Of a stretch of DNA of 64,000 bases, positions 9,489-17,878 are shown in pieces (position 1 is the first letter of the stretch; every line of letters begins with the position of its first letter). The translations under genes and the position numbers were made by a program. The stretch is from DAOSWM01 sp035380045. GTDB lineage: Bacteria; Bacteroidota; Bacteroidia; Bacteroidales; Tenuifilaceae. Below the pieces are notes generated by a model. It had not been told where the DNA came from, searched no databases, and saw nothing but the letters and a program-made list of their open reading frames with translations. Location: assembly GCA_035380045.1 (NCBI GenBank), contig DAOSWM010000008.1, forward strand, positions 12,164 to 76,163, written 5' to 3'.

Positions 9489-10474
9489 TAGTTGGATTGA
9501 CTTATGACCTCAGGAACGATTACCTGAAGGAAGGTTATACCGAGGAGGAAACTGCCGAGTTTGATGCCGAAGTAACAATCGATGCAATTGACTCAACACT
9601 GAAAACGCTTGGATTTCAAACTGAGCGAATTGGAAACGTTAAAGCATTAATTAATGATTTAAATAAAGGTAAAAGATGGGATTTGATTTTTAACATTTGC
9701 GAGGGAATGCATGGAATTGGTCGCGAAGCGCAGGTTCCGGCAATTCTCGATGCATACCAAATTCCATACGTATTCTCCGATCCGCTTGTTCTTGCTTTAA
9801 CTCTTCATAAGGGACATACAAAGCGGATTGTGCGCGATTTTGGGATTCCAACCGCCGATTTTACCGTTGTTCAAACTTTATCTGATGTTGAAAAGGTGAA
9901 CCTTCCATACCCACTTTTTGCAAAACCTGTTGCTGAGGGAACGGGAAAAGGGATTGACTCAAAATCCATTGTTGATAATCCATTAAAGTTGGTTGATACT
10001 TGTGAACGTTTGCTTTCCCGTTTCAATCAGCCAGTTCTTGTGGAAACATTTCTTCCTGGGAGGGAATTTACTGTTGGAATAGTTGGTACTGGCGATAAAG
10101 CAAGAGTGCTTGGTGTTATGGAAATTGTTGTTACCGAAAAAGCGGCTGAGCCAATTTATTCTATGTTAACAAAAGAAACATGGCATGGAACGGTAGATTA
10201 TCCGATGGCTACAGGGTTGGATTACGAACTTTGTGCCGATACGGCACTTCGTGCATGGCGTGCTCTCGATTGTCGCGACGGAGGAAGAATTGATCTAAAA
10301 ATGGATGAGAACGGAGTTCCAAATTTTATTGAAGTAAATCCGCTGGCAGGAATAAATCCTGATCATAGCGATTTGCCAATGTTGGCCAGAAAAAATGGTA
10401 TTTCGTACACACAGATGTTTAGCATGATTATGGAATCTGCTTTGGAACGAGTAAAAATTCCTGCTAAAATTTAG
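9485..10474 (+). CDS. ATP-grasp ligase, D-alanine-D-alanine ligase-like (first copy)
   Basis: 329 residues from the ATG at 9485, which overlaps the upstream stop by 4 bp, suggesting translational coupling. The fold is that of D-Ala-D-Ala ligase: LTLHKGHTKRIVRDFGIPTA at the start of the central domain, the ATP-binding LFAKPVAEGTGKGI segment, VETFLPGREFTVGIVG, and the Mg-binding IDLKMDENG and FIEVNPLAGI near the C-terminus. Such enzymes join an amino acid to an amine through an acyl-phosphate. A second related ligase follows directly and neither sits in a cell-wall cluster, so I do not call it ddl; a dipeptide or beta-lysine-containing product is more likely. Confidence 0.85.
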   Translation: MIVGLTYDLRNDYLKEGYTEEETAEFDAEVTIDAIDSTLKTLGFQTERIGNVKALINDLNKGKRWDLIFNICEGMHGIGREAQVPAILDAYQIPYVFSDPLVLALTLHKGHTKRIVRDFGIPTADFTVVQTLSDVEKVNLPYPLFAKPVAEGTGKGIDSKSIVDNPLKLVDTCERLLSRFNQPVLVETFLPGREFTVGIVGTGDKARVLGVMEIVVTEKAAEPIYSMLTKETWHGTVDYPMATGLDYELCADTALRAWRALDCRDGGRIDLKMDENGVPNFIEVNPLAGINPDHSDLPMLARKNGISYTQMFSMIMESALERVKIPAKI

Positions 10475-10478
10475 GCTA

Positions 10479-11459
10479 ATGAAATCAATAATTCTTTATA
10501 ACCAGCTTTCCGAAAATCCCGGACCCGACGAAGCGGATGTACTCGACCAAGTTAATTTAGTGAGCAAAATGCTTAGTCAGCTGAATGTTGAGGTTGAACA
10601 AATGCAGTTCTCTTTACGCCTCGATTTGGTTGAAAACCAGATTAGGGAAAAGAATCCGGATTTTATTTTCAACCTGGTAGAATCCGTAAACAACCGCGGT
10701 AGCTTAATCTACTTCTCACCTGCATTACTTTCAGCCATTGGAGTACCTTTTACCGGTGCAGGTTTGGAATCAACGTTTATCACAACCTCCAAAACGTTGG
10801 CAAAGGAGAGAATGATTGCCAACAGGATTCCTACATCACCGTTCTTTAAATCAACTCCAATTTCTCAAATAAATCCTGCAAAAAAATACATCGTAAAACC
10901 AGTTTGGGAGGAAGGGTCGTTGGGACTCGATGAGGATTGTGTTTTTCAGGGGAGTGATCCAAAGTTTGCCGAAAGACTTTCAAAAACCGATTGGTACAAC
11001 TTTTTTGTTGAGGAGTTTATCGATGGACGCGAGTTTAACCTGTCGGTTCTGGCAGGACCTGATGGCCCTCAGGTTCTGAATCCGGCTGAAATTGTTTTTT
11101 CAAATTATCCGGCTGATAAGCCGAAAGTTGTTGGATATTCAGCAAAGTGGAAGGAGGATAGCTTCGAGTACAAAAACACAGCCCGGACTTTCAACTTTAA
11201 GCCATCCGATGCAAATCTTTTAGAAGAGTTAAAAGCCATCGCAAAAAAATGCTGGGAAGTATTTGGATTGAACGGTTATGCCCGGGTGGATTTTAGGGTA
11301 GATGATAATGGCCAGCCCTGGGTACTTGAGGTGAATGCCAACCCTTGCATTTCGCCCGATTCTGGTTTCTACGCTGCCTGCCAGCAGGCAAAAATTCCGT
11401 TTGTGGAGGCTATTCGTAGAATTGTGAACGATGTCCCTAACATTAAAACTAAACTTTGA
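10479..11459 (+). CDS. ATP-grasp ligase, D-alanine-D-alanine ligase-like (second copy)
   Basis: 326 residues, starting 4 bp after the first ligase. It shares the same plan (TSKTLAKERMIANRIPTSPF, YIVKPVWEEGSLGL, VEEFIDGREFNLSVL, ARVDFRVDDNG, VLEVNANPCISPD) but is clearly divergent from the first copy, so it probably has a different acceptor or donor. The retained EVNANP motif shows that Mg-ATP binding is intact. Two successive ATP-grasp steps fit assembly of a tripeptide-like compound or two alternative products. Confidence 0.85.
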   Translation: MKSIILYNQLSENPGPDEADVLDQVNLVSKMLSQLNVEVEQMQFSLRLDLVENQIREKNPDFIFNLVESVNNRGSLIYFSPALLSAIGVPFTGAGLESTFITTSKTLAKERMIANRIPTSPFFKSTPISQINPAKKYIVKPVWEEGSLGLDEDCVFQGSDPKFAERLSKTDWYNFFVEEFIDGREFNLSVLAGPDGPQVLNPAEIVFSNYPADKPKVVGYSAKWKEDSFEYKNTARTFNFKPSDANLLEELKAIAKKCWEVFGLNGYARVDFRVDDNGQPWVLEVNANPCISPDSGFYAACQQAKIPFVEAIRRIVNDVPNIKTKL

Positions 11460-11466
11460 AATCAAA

Positions 11467-11943
11467 ATGGTTACCTATAGAACTGAACCTACACAGGCCG
11501 ATATCAATAACGTAAAAGAGATTATTTCATCTTCCGGATTCTTTCAGGATCATGAAATTCCGGTGGCAATTGAACTTGTTGAGGAGCGACTAGAAAATGG
11601 CGTTGAATCGGGGTATCACTTCATTTTTGTCGATATTGATGGCAGAACTGTAGCATACTCGTGCTTCGGTGAAATTCCTTGCACCAAGGGAAGCTACGAT
11701 TTATACTGGATTGCAACCCATCAGGATTTTAGAGGGAAGGGTGTTGGTAAAAAATTAATGGCCGAAACTATGGCTGCCATTGCAAAACTAGGCGGGAGAT
11801 ATGTTTATATCGAAACATCATCAAAACAACTTTACGAACCAACCCGAAAATTCTACGAGAATTTAGGCTGTTCAACCGAGGCTATCCTAAAAGATTTCTA
11901 TGATACGAACGACCACAAGTACATTTACCGGTTAGGCGTTTAA
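11467..11943 (+). CDS. GNAT family N-acetyltransferase
   Basis: 158 residues from the ATG at 11467; an in-frame ATG at 11431 lies inside the upstream gene and is not preferred. The acetyl-CoA loop is DFRGKGVGKKLM, followed by YIETSSKQLYEPTRKFYENLG, a typical GNAT C-terminal motif. It is the last gene of the kamA operon, 7 bp after the second ATP-grasp ligase. By analogy with ablA-ablB of methanogens, where the partner of lysine 2,3-aminomutase acetylates beta-lysine, it may act on beta-lysine or a product containing it; this is inference from context. Its end overlaps the convergent membrane protein gene by 12 bp. Confidence 0.8.
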   Translation: MVTYRTEPTQADINNVKEIISSSGFFQDHEIPVAIELVEERLENGVESGYHFIFVDIDGRTVAYSCFGEIPCTKGSYDLYWIATHQDFRGKGVGKKLMAETMAAIAKLGGRYVYIETSSKQLYEPTRKFYENLGCSTEAILKDFYDTNDHKYIYRLGV

Positions 11944-12642
11944 CCTATCAGTTGTTTCTTGCTTTATCGATTCGAGATGTAGAAAGAACACACAAACAAA
12001 AACGTAGATAAATGAGTTAAGCAGCGCTTTTACTAGCATTGATATAACTTTAATATCAAACCTTTGAGAAAGTAGCTCAAAGGCTATTGATATAACAAAA
12101 ACAAGAATAAAAACTAGGAATAGAACCCCAAAAACCATCCACCACCTTCCTTTTACCAGCTCGAAGGAGTACTTCAATCCATCAATTGGCCCCTTTGCCC
12201 GAATAACAATGGCATTCATATAAAAGCTAAGGTAAACAGCAACAGTTATGCCGGGAAGTATTAGCAGCGTTGTGCCAAGTAGAATAAAAACTCCCGCTAT
12301 TAAACTAGATACTAAAACCACTGGTAGAAGCTTTATTCCAACGGCAAGCATTTCGGCAAATGATTTCGATTTTCCGGTAGCAAATCCATCAACCATCAGT
12401 ATGAACATAATTCCGGCAAGTGACGAGAATAGAAAGGTTGATACAAAAGAGCAGGTGATGGCAAGGTAAGTGTTCCATTCAACCGTTTTTTCAATAAAAA
12501 ACAATGATAAAGCACTGCCAACTAGCTCTGTGGTAAGAAATATAAAAAGGAAGTGACTAAACCTAAGTTTAATAACTCGGTAGCTGCCTGTAATTATATC
12601 GCCAAAATCTAAATCGCTTTTAATCCATTCTGCAAATGCCAT
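11932..12642 (-). CDS. polytopic membrane protein of unknown function
   Basis: 236 residues with about six hydrophobic segments. Features such as LLILPGITVAVYLSFYMNAI and a following YSFELVKGRWWMVFG resemble the membrane domain found in glycerophosphodiester phosphodiesterases and YciC-like proteins, but no catalytic part is present. I do not recognise a specific function. It lies 11 bp downstream of the DUF2797 gene on the same strand, so the two are probably co-transcribed. Confidence 0.7.
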   Translation of the reverse strand: MAFAEWIKSDLDFGDIITGSYRVIKLRFSHFLFIFLTTELVGSALSLFFIEKTVEWNTYLAITCSFVSTFLFSSLAGIMFILMVDGFATGKSKSFAEMLAVGIKLLPVVLVSSLIAGVFILLGTTLLILPGITVAVYLSFYMNAIVIRAKGPIDGLKYSFELVKGRWWMVFGVLFLVFILVFVISIAFELLSQRFDIKVISMLVKALLNSFIYVFVCVFFLHLESIKQETTDRLNA

Positions 12643-12653
12643 TGTGTTTTTGT

Positions 12654-13460
12654 TTATATGGATATTTCGGCCTCATAACCCGTATGGGTTCTAATATTAA
12701 AAACTCTTGTATCGTCAAAAATAAGGTATTGACCCTTAATTCCCAAGAGTGTTCCTTCAATTTCAGGTTGCTTATCGAACGAAACAGAACTAATTTTTTC
12801 AGGAAACCGTTCAATTGGGTAGCTAATTGAGTAAATTGTATCATCAGCAATTGAAAACTCTGCATCAATATTCTTTATTGCCTCAAGTGCAATTCTTTTT
12901 TTATCTAACAAGTCAATGTAATCGTCATTTCCGGTCAGCATTTTTCGCCAGTTGGTTTTATCGGCGAACCCCTTTTTTAGGGCAACTTCAACCAGCCCGG
13001 CGTTATATCGGTTAGGTGTTACAGCAACTTTTATAGCAAACACAGCACCCTGGTCAACCCAACGGGTTGGAATTTGGTGAAACCTGGTAACACCAACTTT
13101 TAGCCCACCCGAAAGGGCTAAGTACACAAACTGATCAACCAAACAATTTTCCTTCGCATATTCCATATCGCGCGCAATTCCAAAATGGGCCTGGCAAAGT
13201 TCAGGCTTTAGAACGCACTCCTCGGTTTGTGGAACCGAAATGAAGCAGGGGTAGCAGTAACCCTGTCCGTACGATTTTTTGGTAACTTTCCCGCAGGCCG
13301 AACAAATAATTCTTCCTGTAAAAGAAAGTTTAACTTTTTTGCCTATAACACTGTTGAAGTTTATTATACCCTCGCTGAATTCAAGAAAATATTTGGGGAC
13401 AATTATTTTTGAGTTTTTGTCGTACTCAAAACTCATTTTCTTCAAAATGCCTTTATACAT
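12654..13460 (-). CDS. DUF2797 domain-containing protein
   Basis: 268 residues. A zinc-ribbon-like pair of cysteine motifs (CSACG and CYPC, about residues 53-75) is followed by LKVGVTRFHQIPTRWVDQGA, the conserved core of DUF2797. The core has a GIY-YIG-like look, but nuclease activity is not established. ATG at 13460 gives MYKGILKKMSFEY; the second ATG, eight codons later, is a possible alternative. It is divergent from the PspC operon and upstream of the membrane protein gene. Confidence 0.8.
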   Translation of the reverse strand: MYKGILKKMSFEYDKNSKIIVPKYFLEFSEGIINFNSVIGKKVKLSFTGRIICSACGKVTKKSYGQGYCYPCFISVPQTEECVLKPELCQAHFGIARDMEYAKENCLVDQFVYLALSGGLKVGVTRFHQIPTRWVDQGAVFAIKVAVTPNRYNAGLVEVALKKGFADKTNWRKMLTGNDDYIDLLDKKRIALEAIKNIDAEFSIADDTIYSISYPIERFPEKISSVSFDKQPEIEGTLLGIKGQYLIFDDTRVFNIRTHTGYEAEISI

Positions 13461-13568
13461 TCTGCTAATTTGTTGAATAATGTTCAGTAAAAGTACTCCT
13501 TTTTAGCCATACACTTTAAAAAAGGCCGCAGTCCATTTGTTAAATACTGTTAAAATTAGGTACTATGT

Positions 13569-13601
13569 ATTGCAAGGTATAGTATAAAAGATATATATTT
13601 G
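13569..13601 (+). promoter_or_regulatory. promoter of the PspC-PadR-PspC operon
   Basis: ATTG (TTG at 13570-13572), a 21-bp spacer and TATATTTG at 13594-13601 match the Bacteroidota -33/-7 consensus. It lies about 40 bp upstream of the first PspC start. Confidence 0.65.
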
Positions 13602-13640
13602 CAATGTAAAACTACTAACAATAACCTAGTATTCATAAAT

Positions 13641-14219
13641 ATGAAAAAAACAGTCACAGTCAGCCTCGGAGGAGTAGTGTTTTGCTTGGATGATGACGCA
13701 TACAGAGAACTTTCAGCGTACCTTAACAGGCTTGAAGTACACTTCTCAAAGGAAACTGACAGAAGGGAAATCCTTAATGATATTGAGGCGCGAATGGCCG
13801 AACACCTCAAGGAGCGAGTCACTAGCGAGAATATGGTTGTAACTATCAGTGAAATAAAAAGGGTGATTCAGATTATGGGAGAACCCTCTGATATTGGAGC
13901 CAGTGAATCAAAGCGCGACTCGTATCGTCGCGAAAACAGGGCTTATCGTAGAATGTACCGTGATCCCGATAATAGAATCCTTGGAGGGGTTTGTTCGGGG
14001 ATGGCTGCTTACTGGGACATCGATCCAATTATTATTCGAATTCTTTTTGTTGTTGCCTTTTTCTGGGGAGGTGGAGGTTTGCTGGTATACATCATACTTT
14101 GGATTGTGATTCCGCAGGCCGATACCATTGCAGAGAAGCTCGAGATGCGGGGCGAACCCGTAACTGCTGAGAATATCGGAAAATCATTTCAAGGAAACGA
14201 AAACCAAAATAAAAAGTAG
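13641..14219 (+). CDS. PspC domain-containing protein (short)
   Basis: 192 residues from the ATG at 13641 (MKKTVTVSLGG), chosen because its N-terminus matches the second PspC protein of the operon. An N-terminal domain of about 100 residues is followed by the PspC domain (RMYRDPDNRILGGVCSGMAAYW, then a hydrophobic helix ending ILWIVIPQAD). PspC domains are membrane-associated and linked to envelope stress. The protein ends soon after the PspC helix, unlike its larger paralogue two genes on. Confidence 0.8.
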   Translation: MKKTVTVSLGGVVFCLDDDAYRELSAYLNRLEVHFSKETDRREILNDIEARMAEHLKERVTSENMVVTISEIKRVIQIMGEPSDIGASESKRDSYRRENRAYRRMYRDPDNRILGGVCSGMAAYWDIDPIIIRILFVVAFFWGGGGLLVYIILWIVIPQADTIAEKLEMRGEPVTAENIGKSFQGNENQNKK

Positions 14220-14223
14220 GACG

Positions 14224-14559
14224 ATGACAACATATGTAGATAATGCCAATGCGCAGATGCGGAAAGGGGTGATTGAACTTTGTATCCTTTCAATTCTTTC
14301 CCGAGGAGATGCATACACAAACGATCTTATCAACAGGCTAAAAGAAGCCCAGATGATTGTTGTTGAAGGAACGCTTTACCCGTTGCTAACCCGACAAAAA
14401 AATGCGGGGCTGCTTAGCTATCGTTGGGAAGAATCACCACAGGGCCCTCCACGCAAGTACTATACGCTTACTCAACAGGGTCGTGAATATCTCGATGAAT
14501 TGGGAAAAGGCTGGGATCAGCTTGTTGAAACAGTTAACTCAATCAGAAACAACTCATAA
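14224..14559 (+). CDS. PadR family transcriptional regulator
   Basis: 111 residues of winged-helix PadR type: RKGVIELCILSILSRGDAYT leads into the HTH, followed by VVEGTLYPLLTRQKNAGLL and PPRKYYTLTQQGREYL for the recognition helix and wing. It is encoded 4 bp after the short PspC gene and 9 bp before the long one. It therefore most likely autoregulates this operon, perhaps at the promoter near 13570. Confidence 0.9.
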   Translation: MTTYVDNANAQMRKGVIELCILSILSRGDAYTNDLINRLKEAQMIVVEGTLYPLLTRQKNAGLLSYRWEESPQGPPRKYYTLTQQGREYLDELGKGWDQLVETVNSIRNNS

Positions 14560-14568
14560 CATGTAGCC

Positions 14569-16140
14569 ATGAAAAAATCGATTAAAATAAGCCTTGGAGG
14601 AATCGCCTTTAATATCGATGAGGATGCCTATGTTTTGCTTGAATCCTATTTGAACAAGCTGAAGCAACATTTGGGCGATTCGCCTGAGACAAAGGAAATT
14701 GTGAACGATATTGAAGCTCGCGCTTCGGAGTTGCTCCTTTCTGCAATCAAGGAGAACGAGAGTGTTACCGTAGAAATGGTTCAGCAGGTTATTGATACAC
14801 TTGGAAACCCTGAACAAATTGCCGGAGAAGCCGATGAGCAAACCCAGGGCGAAACCAATAAAACAAGTTTTAAAAAACGGCTATATCGTAATCCCGACAA
14901 TGCCGTAGTTGCAGGTGTTGCTGGTGGATTAGGTGTTTACTTTAATGTTGACCCGCTAGTGTTCCGAATTATTTTTGCTGCACTGGTGCTAGCTCAGGGG
15001 TTAGGCTTGCTCGTTTACATAGTAATGTGGATTGCGGTTCCCCGAGCCGATTCGGCTCGTCAAAAACTTGAAATGAGGGGAGAACCCGTAACTCTCGAAA
15101 ATATTGAGAAAAATATCAGAAAGGAGTACGAAGAAGTTAAGAAGAATCTCCACAAGCAAAGTACTTCTGAAACAGCCAATAAAGGAATATCTTTAATTAG
15201 CCAGTTCTTTCTGTGGCTTGGACGTTTCCTTGAGGTGCTGGCAAAAGTAATTGTAATTATTGTTGGGGTAGTGTTGATTGGAGTTGCCCTAATTGCGTTG
15301 GTGGCAACCATTGGGTCATTATTCCTTGGAGGTTTGGCAATTGCTACCATTTTCCCAAGTTTTAGCGGCCTATCTTTCGGAGAGTTTTTAGGTTCTACCA
15401 TCGATTTGGCTTCCTATGCATGGGTTTCAATACCTGTATTTCTTATTATTGCCATTCCGCTGGTTTCCCTCGTTTATATTGGACTTCGAATGCTGTTTCG
15501 CTTCCGTTCAACAAATGGGGTGTATGGTTCAATTGCAGCAACCGTGTGGGTTCTTTCGGTGGTGACCTTGGCGATTGTAATGTTCTTGCAAGCACGCAGC
15601 TTTACTATACGCGAATCTGTTGTCGAAAATACAACCCTAAAGCCTGCTGTTGAAAATACTAGAACGTTGGTAATTACTACCAGCAATAAGTATGATGATG
15701 AACTTGAGGATTCAGACCAATCGCTTAGGTTCGACGAGTACTCCCTTGCAATGGTCGATGGGGCAATGGTTGTTTTTGGCAGGCCAAAAGTAACCTTCGA
15801 AAAATCGGAAACCGAGGATTATGAGATGATTATCGAACGCAAAGCTAGGGGTGCCACCATTGTAAACGCCAAACGAATTGCTGAAAAAATAAGTATTGGT
15901 TACTCGTTTACCGATTCAACCCTAACGCTCGATCCTTACTTTACTTTGCCAAAGGGAGAAAAGTGGCGAATGCAGGAAATACTAATTACAATTCGAGTTC
16001 CCGAAGGGAAACGGGTAGCAATTGATAATAATGTTGAAAAAATATTGAGTTCAAATCAGGACTACTGCTTCTGCTGGCCCGACGAAATGGTAGGTAAAAC
16101 CTGGGTTATGGGTAGGAATAGAATGACAGAACTTGAGTAA
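14569..16140 (+). CDS. PspC domain-containing membrane protein (long)
   Basis: 523 residues. The first 110 resemble the short paralogue (MKKSIKISLGGIAFNIDEDAY), followed by PspC (RLYRNPDNAVVAGVAGGLGVYF). Three or four further hydrophobic segments lie between about residues 210 and 340. A soluble C-terminal region is rich in charged residues and beta-type sequence, like the DUF-type adhesin or toast-rack domains of other Bacteroidota PspC proteins. The likely role is sensing envelope state together with PadR. Confidence 0.8.
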   Translation: MKKSIKISLGGIAFNIDEDAYVLLESYLNKLKQHLGDSPETKEIVNDIEARASELLLSAIKENESVTVEMVQQVIDTLGNPEQIAGEADEQTQGETNKTSFKKRLYRNPDNAVVAGVAGGLGVYFNVDPLVFRIIFAALVLAQGLGLLVYIVMWIAVPRADSARQKLEMRGEPVTLENIEKNIRKEYEEVKKNLHKQSTSETANKGISLISQFFLWLGRFLEVLAKVIVIIVGVVLIGVALIALVATIGSLFLGGLAIATIFPSFSGLSFGEFLGSTIDLASYAWVSIPVFLIIAIPLVSLVYIGLRMLFRFRSTNGVYGSIAATVWVLSVVTLAIVMFLQARSFTIRESVVENTTLKPAVENTRTLVITTSNKYDDELEDSDQSLRFDEYSLAMVDGAMVVFGRPKVTFEKSETEDYEMIIERKARGATIVNAKRIAEKISIGYSFTDSTLTLDPYFTLPKGEKWRMQEILITIRVPEGKRVAIDNNVEKILSSNQDYCFCWPDEMVGKTWVMGRNRMTELE

Positions 16141-16175
16141 AGCGGGCAAAAGGAAAATTAATTTGCACGAAAGTT

Positions 16176-16206
16176 TTTGCTACTAAAAAAAAAGGTTATA
16201 TATTTG
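16176..16206 (+). promoter_or_regulatory. promoter of tRNA-Gln
   Basis: TTTG at 16176-16179, a 19-bp spacer and TATATTTG at 16199-16206, about 30 bp before the tRNA. An excellent match to the Bacteroidota consensus. Confidence 0.75.
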
Positions 16207-16235
16207 CACCGCCTTTGTAAAAAGGCAATTAGGAT

Positions 16236-16306
16236 TGACCTATGGTGTAATGGCAGCACAGCAGATTTTGGTTCTGTTAGTCTAGGTTCGAGTCCTGGTA
16301 GGTCAA
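16236..16306 (+). tRNA. tRNA-Gln (anticodon UUG)
   Basis: A 71-nt cloverleaf: acceptor TGACCTA/TAGGTCA, D-arm GTGT/GCAC, anticodon arm GCAGA/TCTGT with loop TTTTGGT (anticodon TTG), T-arm CTAGG/CCTGG with TTCGAGT loop, discriminator A. CCA is not encoded. Confidence 0.93.
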
Positions 16307-16318
16307 CAATCTGAAATT

Positions 16319-16354
16319 AAGGCTTCTGCAAAATAAGCGGAAGCCTTTTTTTTT
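16319..16354 (+). terminator. terminator after tRNA-Gln
   Basis: AAGGCTTC at 16319-16326 pairs with GAAGCCTT at 16340-16347 and the stem runs into nine consecutive T. Confidence 0.85.
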
Positions 16355-16487
16355 GAAATGAAACCTGCTCTTTTTCTGTTAACTTTTGTTTAATGCATAA
16401 ACAATTATTAAAATCCTTAAACCTTATTAAATAATAATGTTCTAATTTAGTTGTTTGTATTATTAACCAAACCAATACACAAAAACC

Positions 16488-17837
16488 ATGTTGAAGCGAA
16501 ATTTTACGGTTTTTATTCTTTCATTCTTCTTTGTCCAAATTTCAGGGAACCTAGCTATTTCTCAGGATTCTTGGAGCCTCGAACAGTGTATTAATTATGC
16601 TTTTGAGAATAACATCCAGATAAAACAGCAAAGTTTGAACGTTGAGCTTAGCGAGAACCAGCTGCTAAGAGCAAAGTATAGTGCATACCCAAGTCTCAAT
16701 GCATCTGCCAATCACAACTATAGCTTCGGGCGAACAACAAACTTTATTACAAACCAGAAGGAGAGAAGCGATATTCAATCCACCAGTTTTTCAGTTAGCT
16801 CTCAGGTTAATCTTTTTAACGGATTCCAAACATCTAATACAAAAAAGCAAGAGGCTATTAACCTCCAGGCAAGCATTAGCGATGTGGAGAAGCTAAAAAA
16901 CAGCATTGCTCTTAATATCGCTGCAGCGTACCTCCAAATTCTTTTCAATGAGGAGCTGGTTGAAACCAATCGAAAGCAGTTCGACTTATCGAGCCTTCAG
17001 CTCGAAAGAACTAGGGTAATGGTTCAGGCAGGGAGTTTGCCCGAAGGCAATTTGCTTGAAATTGAAGCGCAGCTCGCTTCCGATGAGCTACAGCTCGTAA
17101 ACGCACAAAATCAGCTCGATTTAGCAATACTAAATCTTGTTCAGATGCTTGATTTAGAGAATACTGAAGGATTTTCAATCCAAAGGCCAAGTCTCGATGG
17201 TTTTAACGAGTCGCTACCTTCCGATTCTCCTATGAACATTTTCAATACTGCGCAGGAGAATTTACCACAAATTATGAGTGCTTCGCTTAGGCTCTCGAGC
17301 GCCGAGAAGGGAGTGTTAATTGCCAAGGGAGCCAGAAGTCCCAGGCTTTCTTTCGGAGCCAGCTACGGTACTGGAGCACAAAAAGTGCTGAGCAATACGG
17401 CCATTTCTATGGATCCTTTTATGGACCAGGTAAAGGATAATGCCAATACCAACGTAGGTCTTAGCCTAACCATTCCAATTTTTAACGGTTTTCAGGTTAA
17501 AACAGCCATATCGAATTCATTAATAAACCTTGATAACGCTCGGTTATCCCTTGAGTACGAGAAGTTGCTACTTTACAAGGATATCCAGCAGGCTTTCGCC
17601 GATGCCATCGCCGCATTCAAGAAGTTTAATGCAACCGAAAAGAATTTGAATGCTCTTGGTGAAGCGTTCCGTTATTCCGAGCAAAAATTTAACCTCGGAC
17701 TGGTAACCTCCTTCGACTACACAACCGCCAAAACCCGCTTAGCAAAAGCCGAAACCGACTTGCTGCAAGCAAAGTACGAGTACATTTTTAAAACTAAAAT
17801 TCTCGATTTTTACAGGGGTGTTCCCTTGAAACTATAA
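16488..17837 (+). CDS. TolC family outer membrane efflux protein
   Basis: 449 residues with a signal peptide (cleavage about residue 26, NLAISQ). Two TolC repeats follow: SLEQCINYAFENNIQIKQQ opens the first, and each is rich in long coiled-coil helices. The second repeat contains VGLSLTIPIFNGFQVKTAI and ends EYIFKTKILDFYRG. It would form the outer-membrane channel of a tripartite exporter. The periplasmic adaptor gene follows 41 bp later, but no pump gene does. Confidence 0.9.
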   Translation: MLKRNFTVFILSFFFVQISGNLAISQDSWSLEQCINYAFENNIQIKQQSLNVELSENQLLRAKYSAYPSLNASANHNYSFGRTTNFITNQKERSDIQSTSFSVSSQVNLFNGFQTSNTKKQEAINLQASISDVEKLKNSIALNIAAAYLQILFNEELVETNRKQFDLSSLQLERTRVMVQAGSLPEGNLLEIEAQLASDELQLVNAQNQLDLAILNLVQMLDLENTEGFSIQRPSLDGFNESLPSDSPMNIFNTAQENLPQIMSASLRLSSAEKGVLIAKGARSPRLSFGASYGTGAQKVLSNTAISMDPFMDQVKDNANTNVGLSLTIPIFNGFQVKTAISNSLINLDNARLSLEYEKLLLYKDIQQAFADAIAAFKKFNATEKNLNALGEAFRYSEQKFNLGLVTSFDYTTAKTRLAKAETDLLQAKYEYIFKTKILDFYRGVPLKL

Positions 17838-17878
17838 CCAAACAGAAACAGACAACAAAAACTTTAAAATACCCTACC

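Noticed and set aside
9485..11459. The two ATP-grasp genes as cell-wall ddl
   Set aside because: Two divergent adjacent copies in an aminomutase/acetyltransferase operon without mur or fts genes argue against peptidoglycan synthesis, although it is not excluded by motif alone.
15060..15401. 113-codon reverse-strand open frame inside the long PspC gene
   Set aside because: Low-complexity Thr/Pro-rich translation, antisense to a supported gene, no start context.
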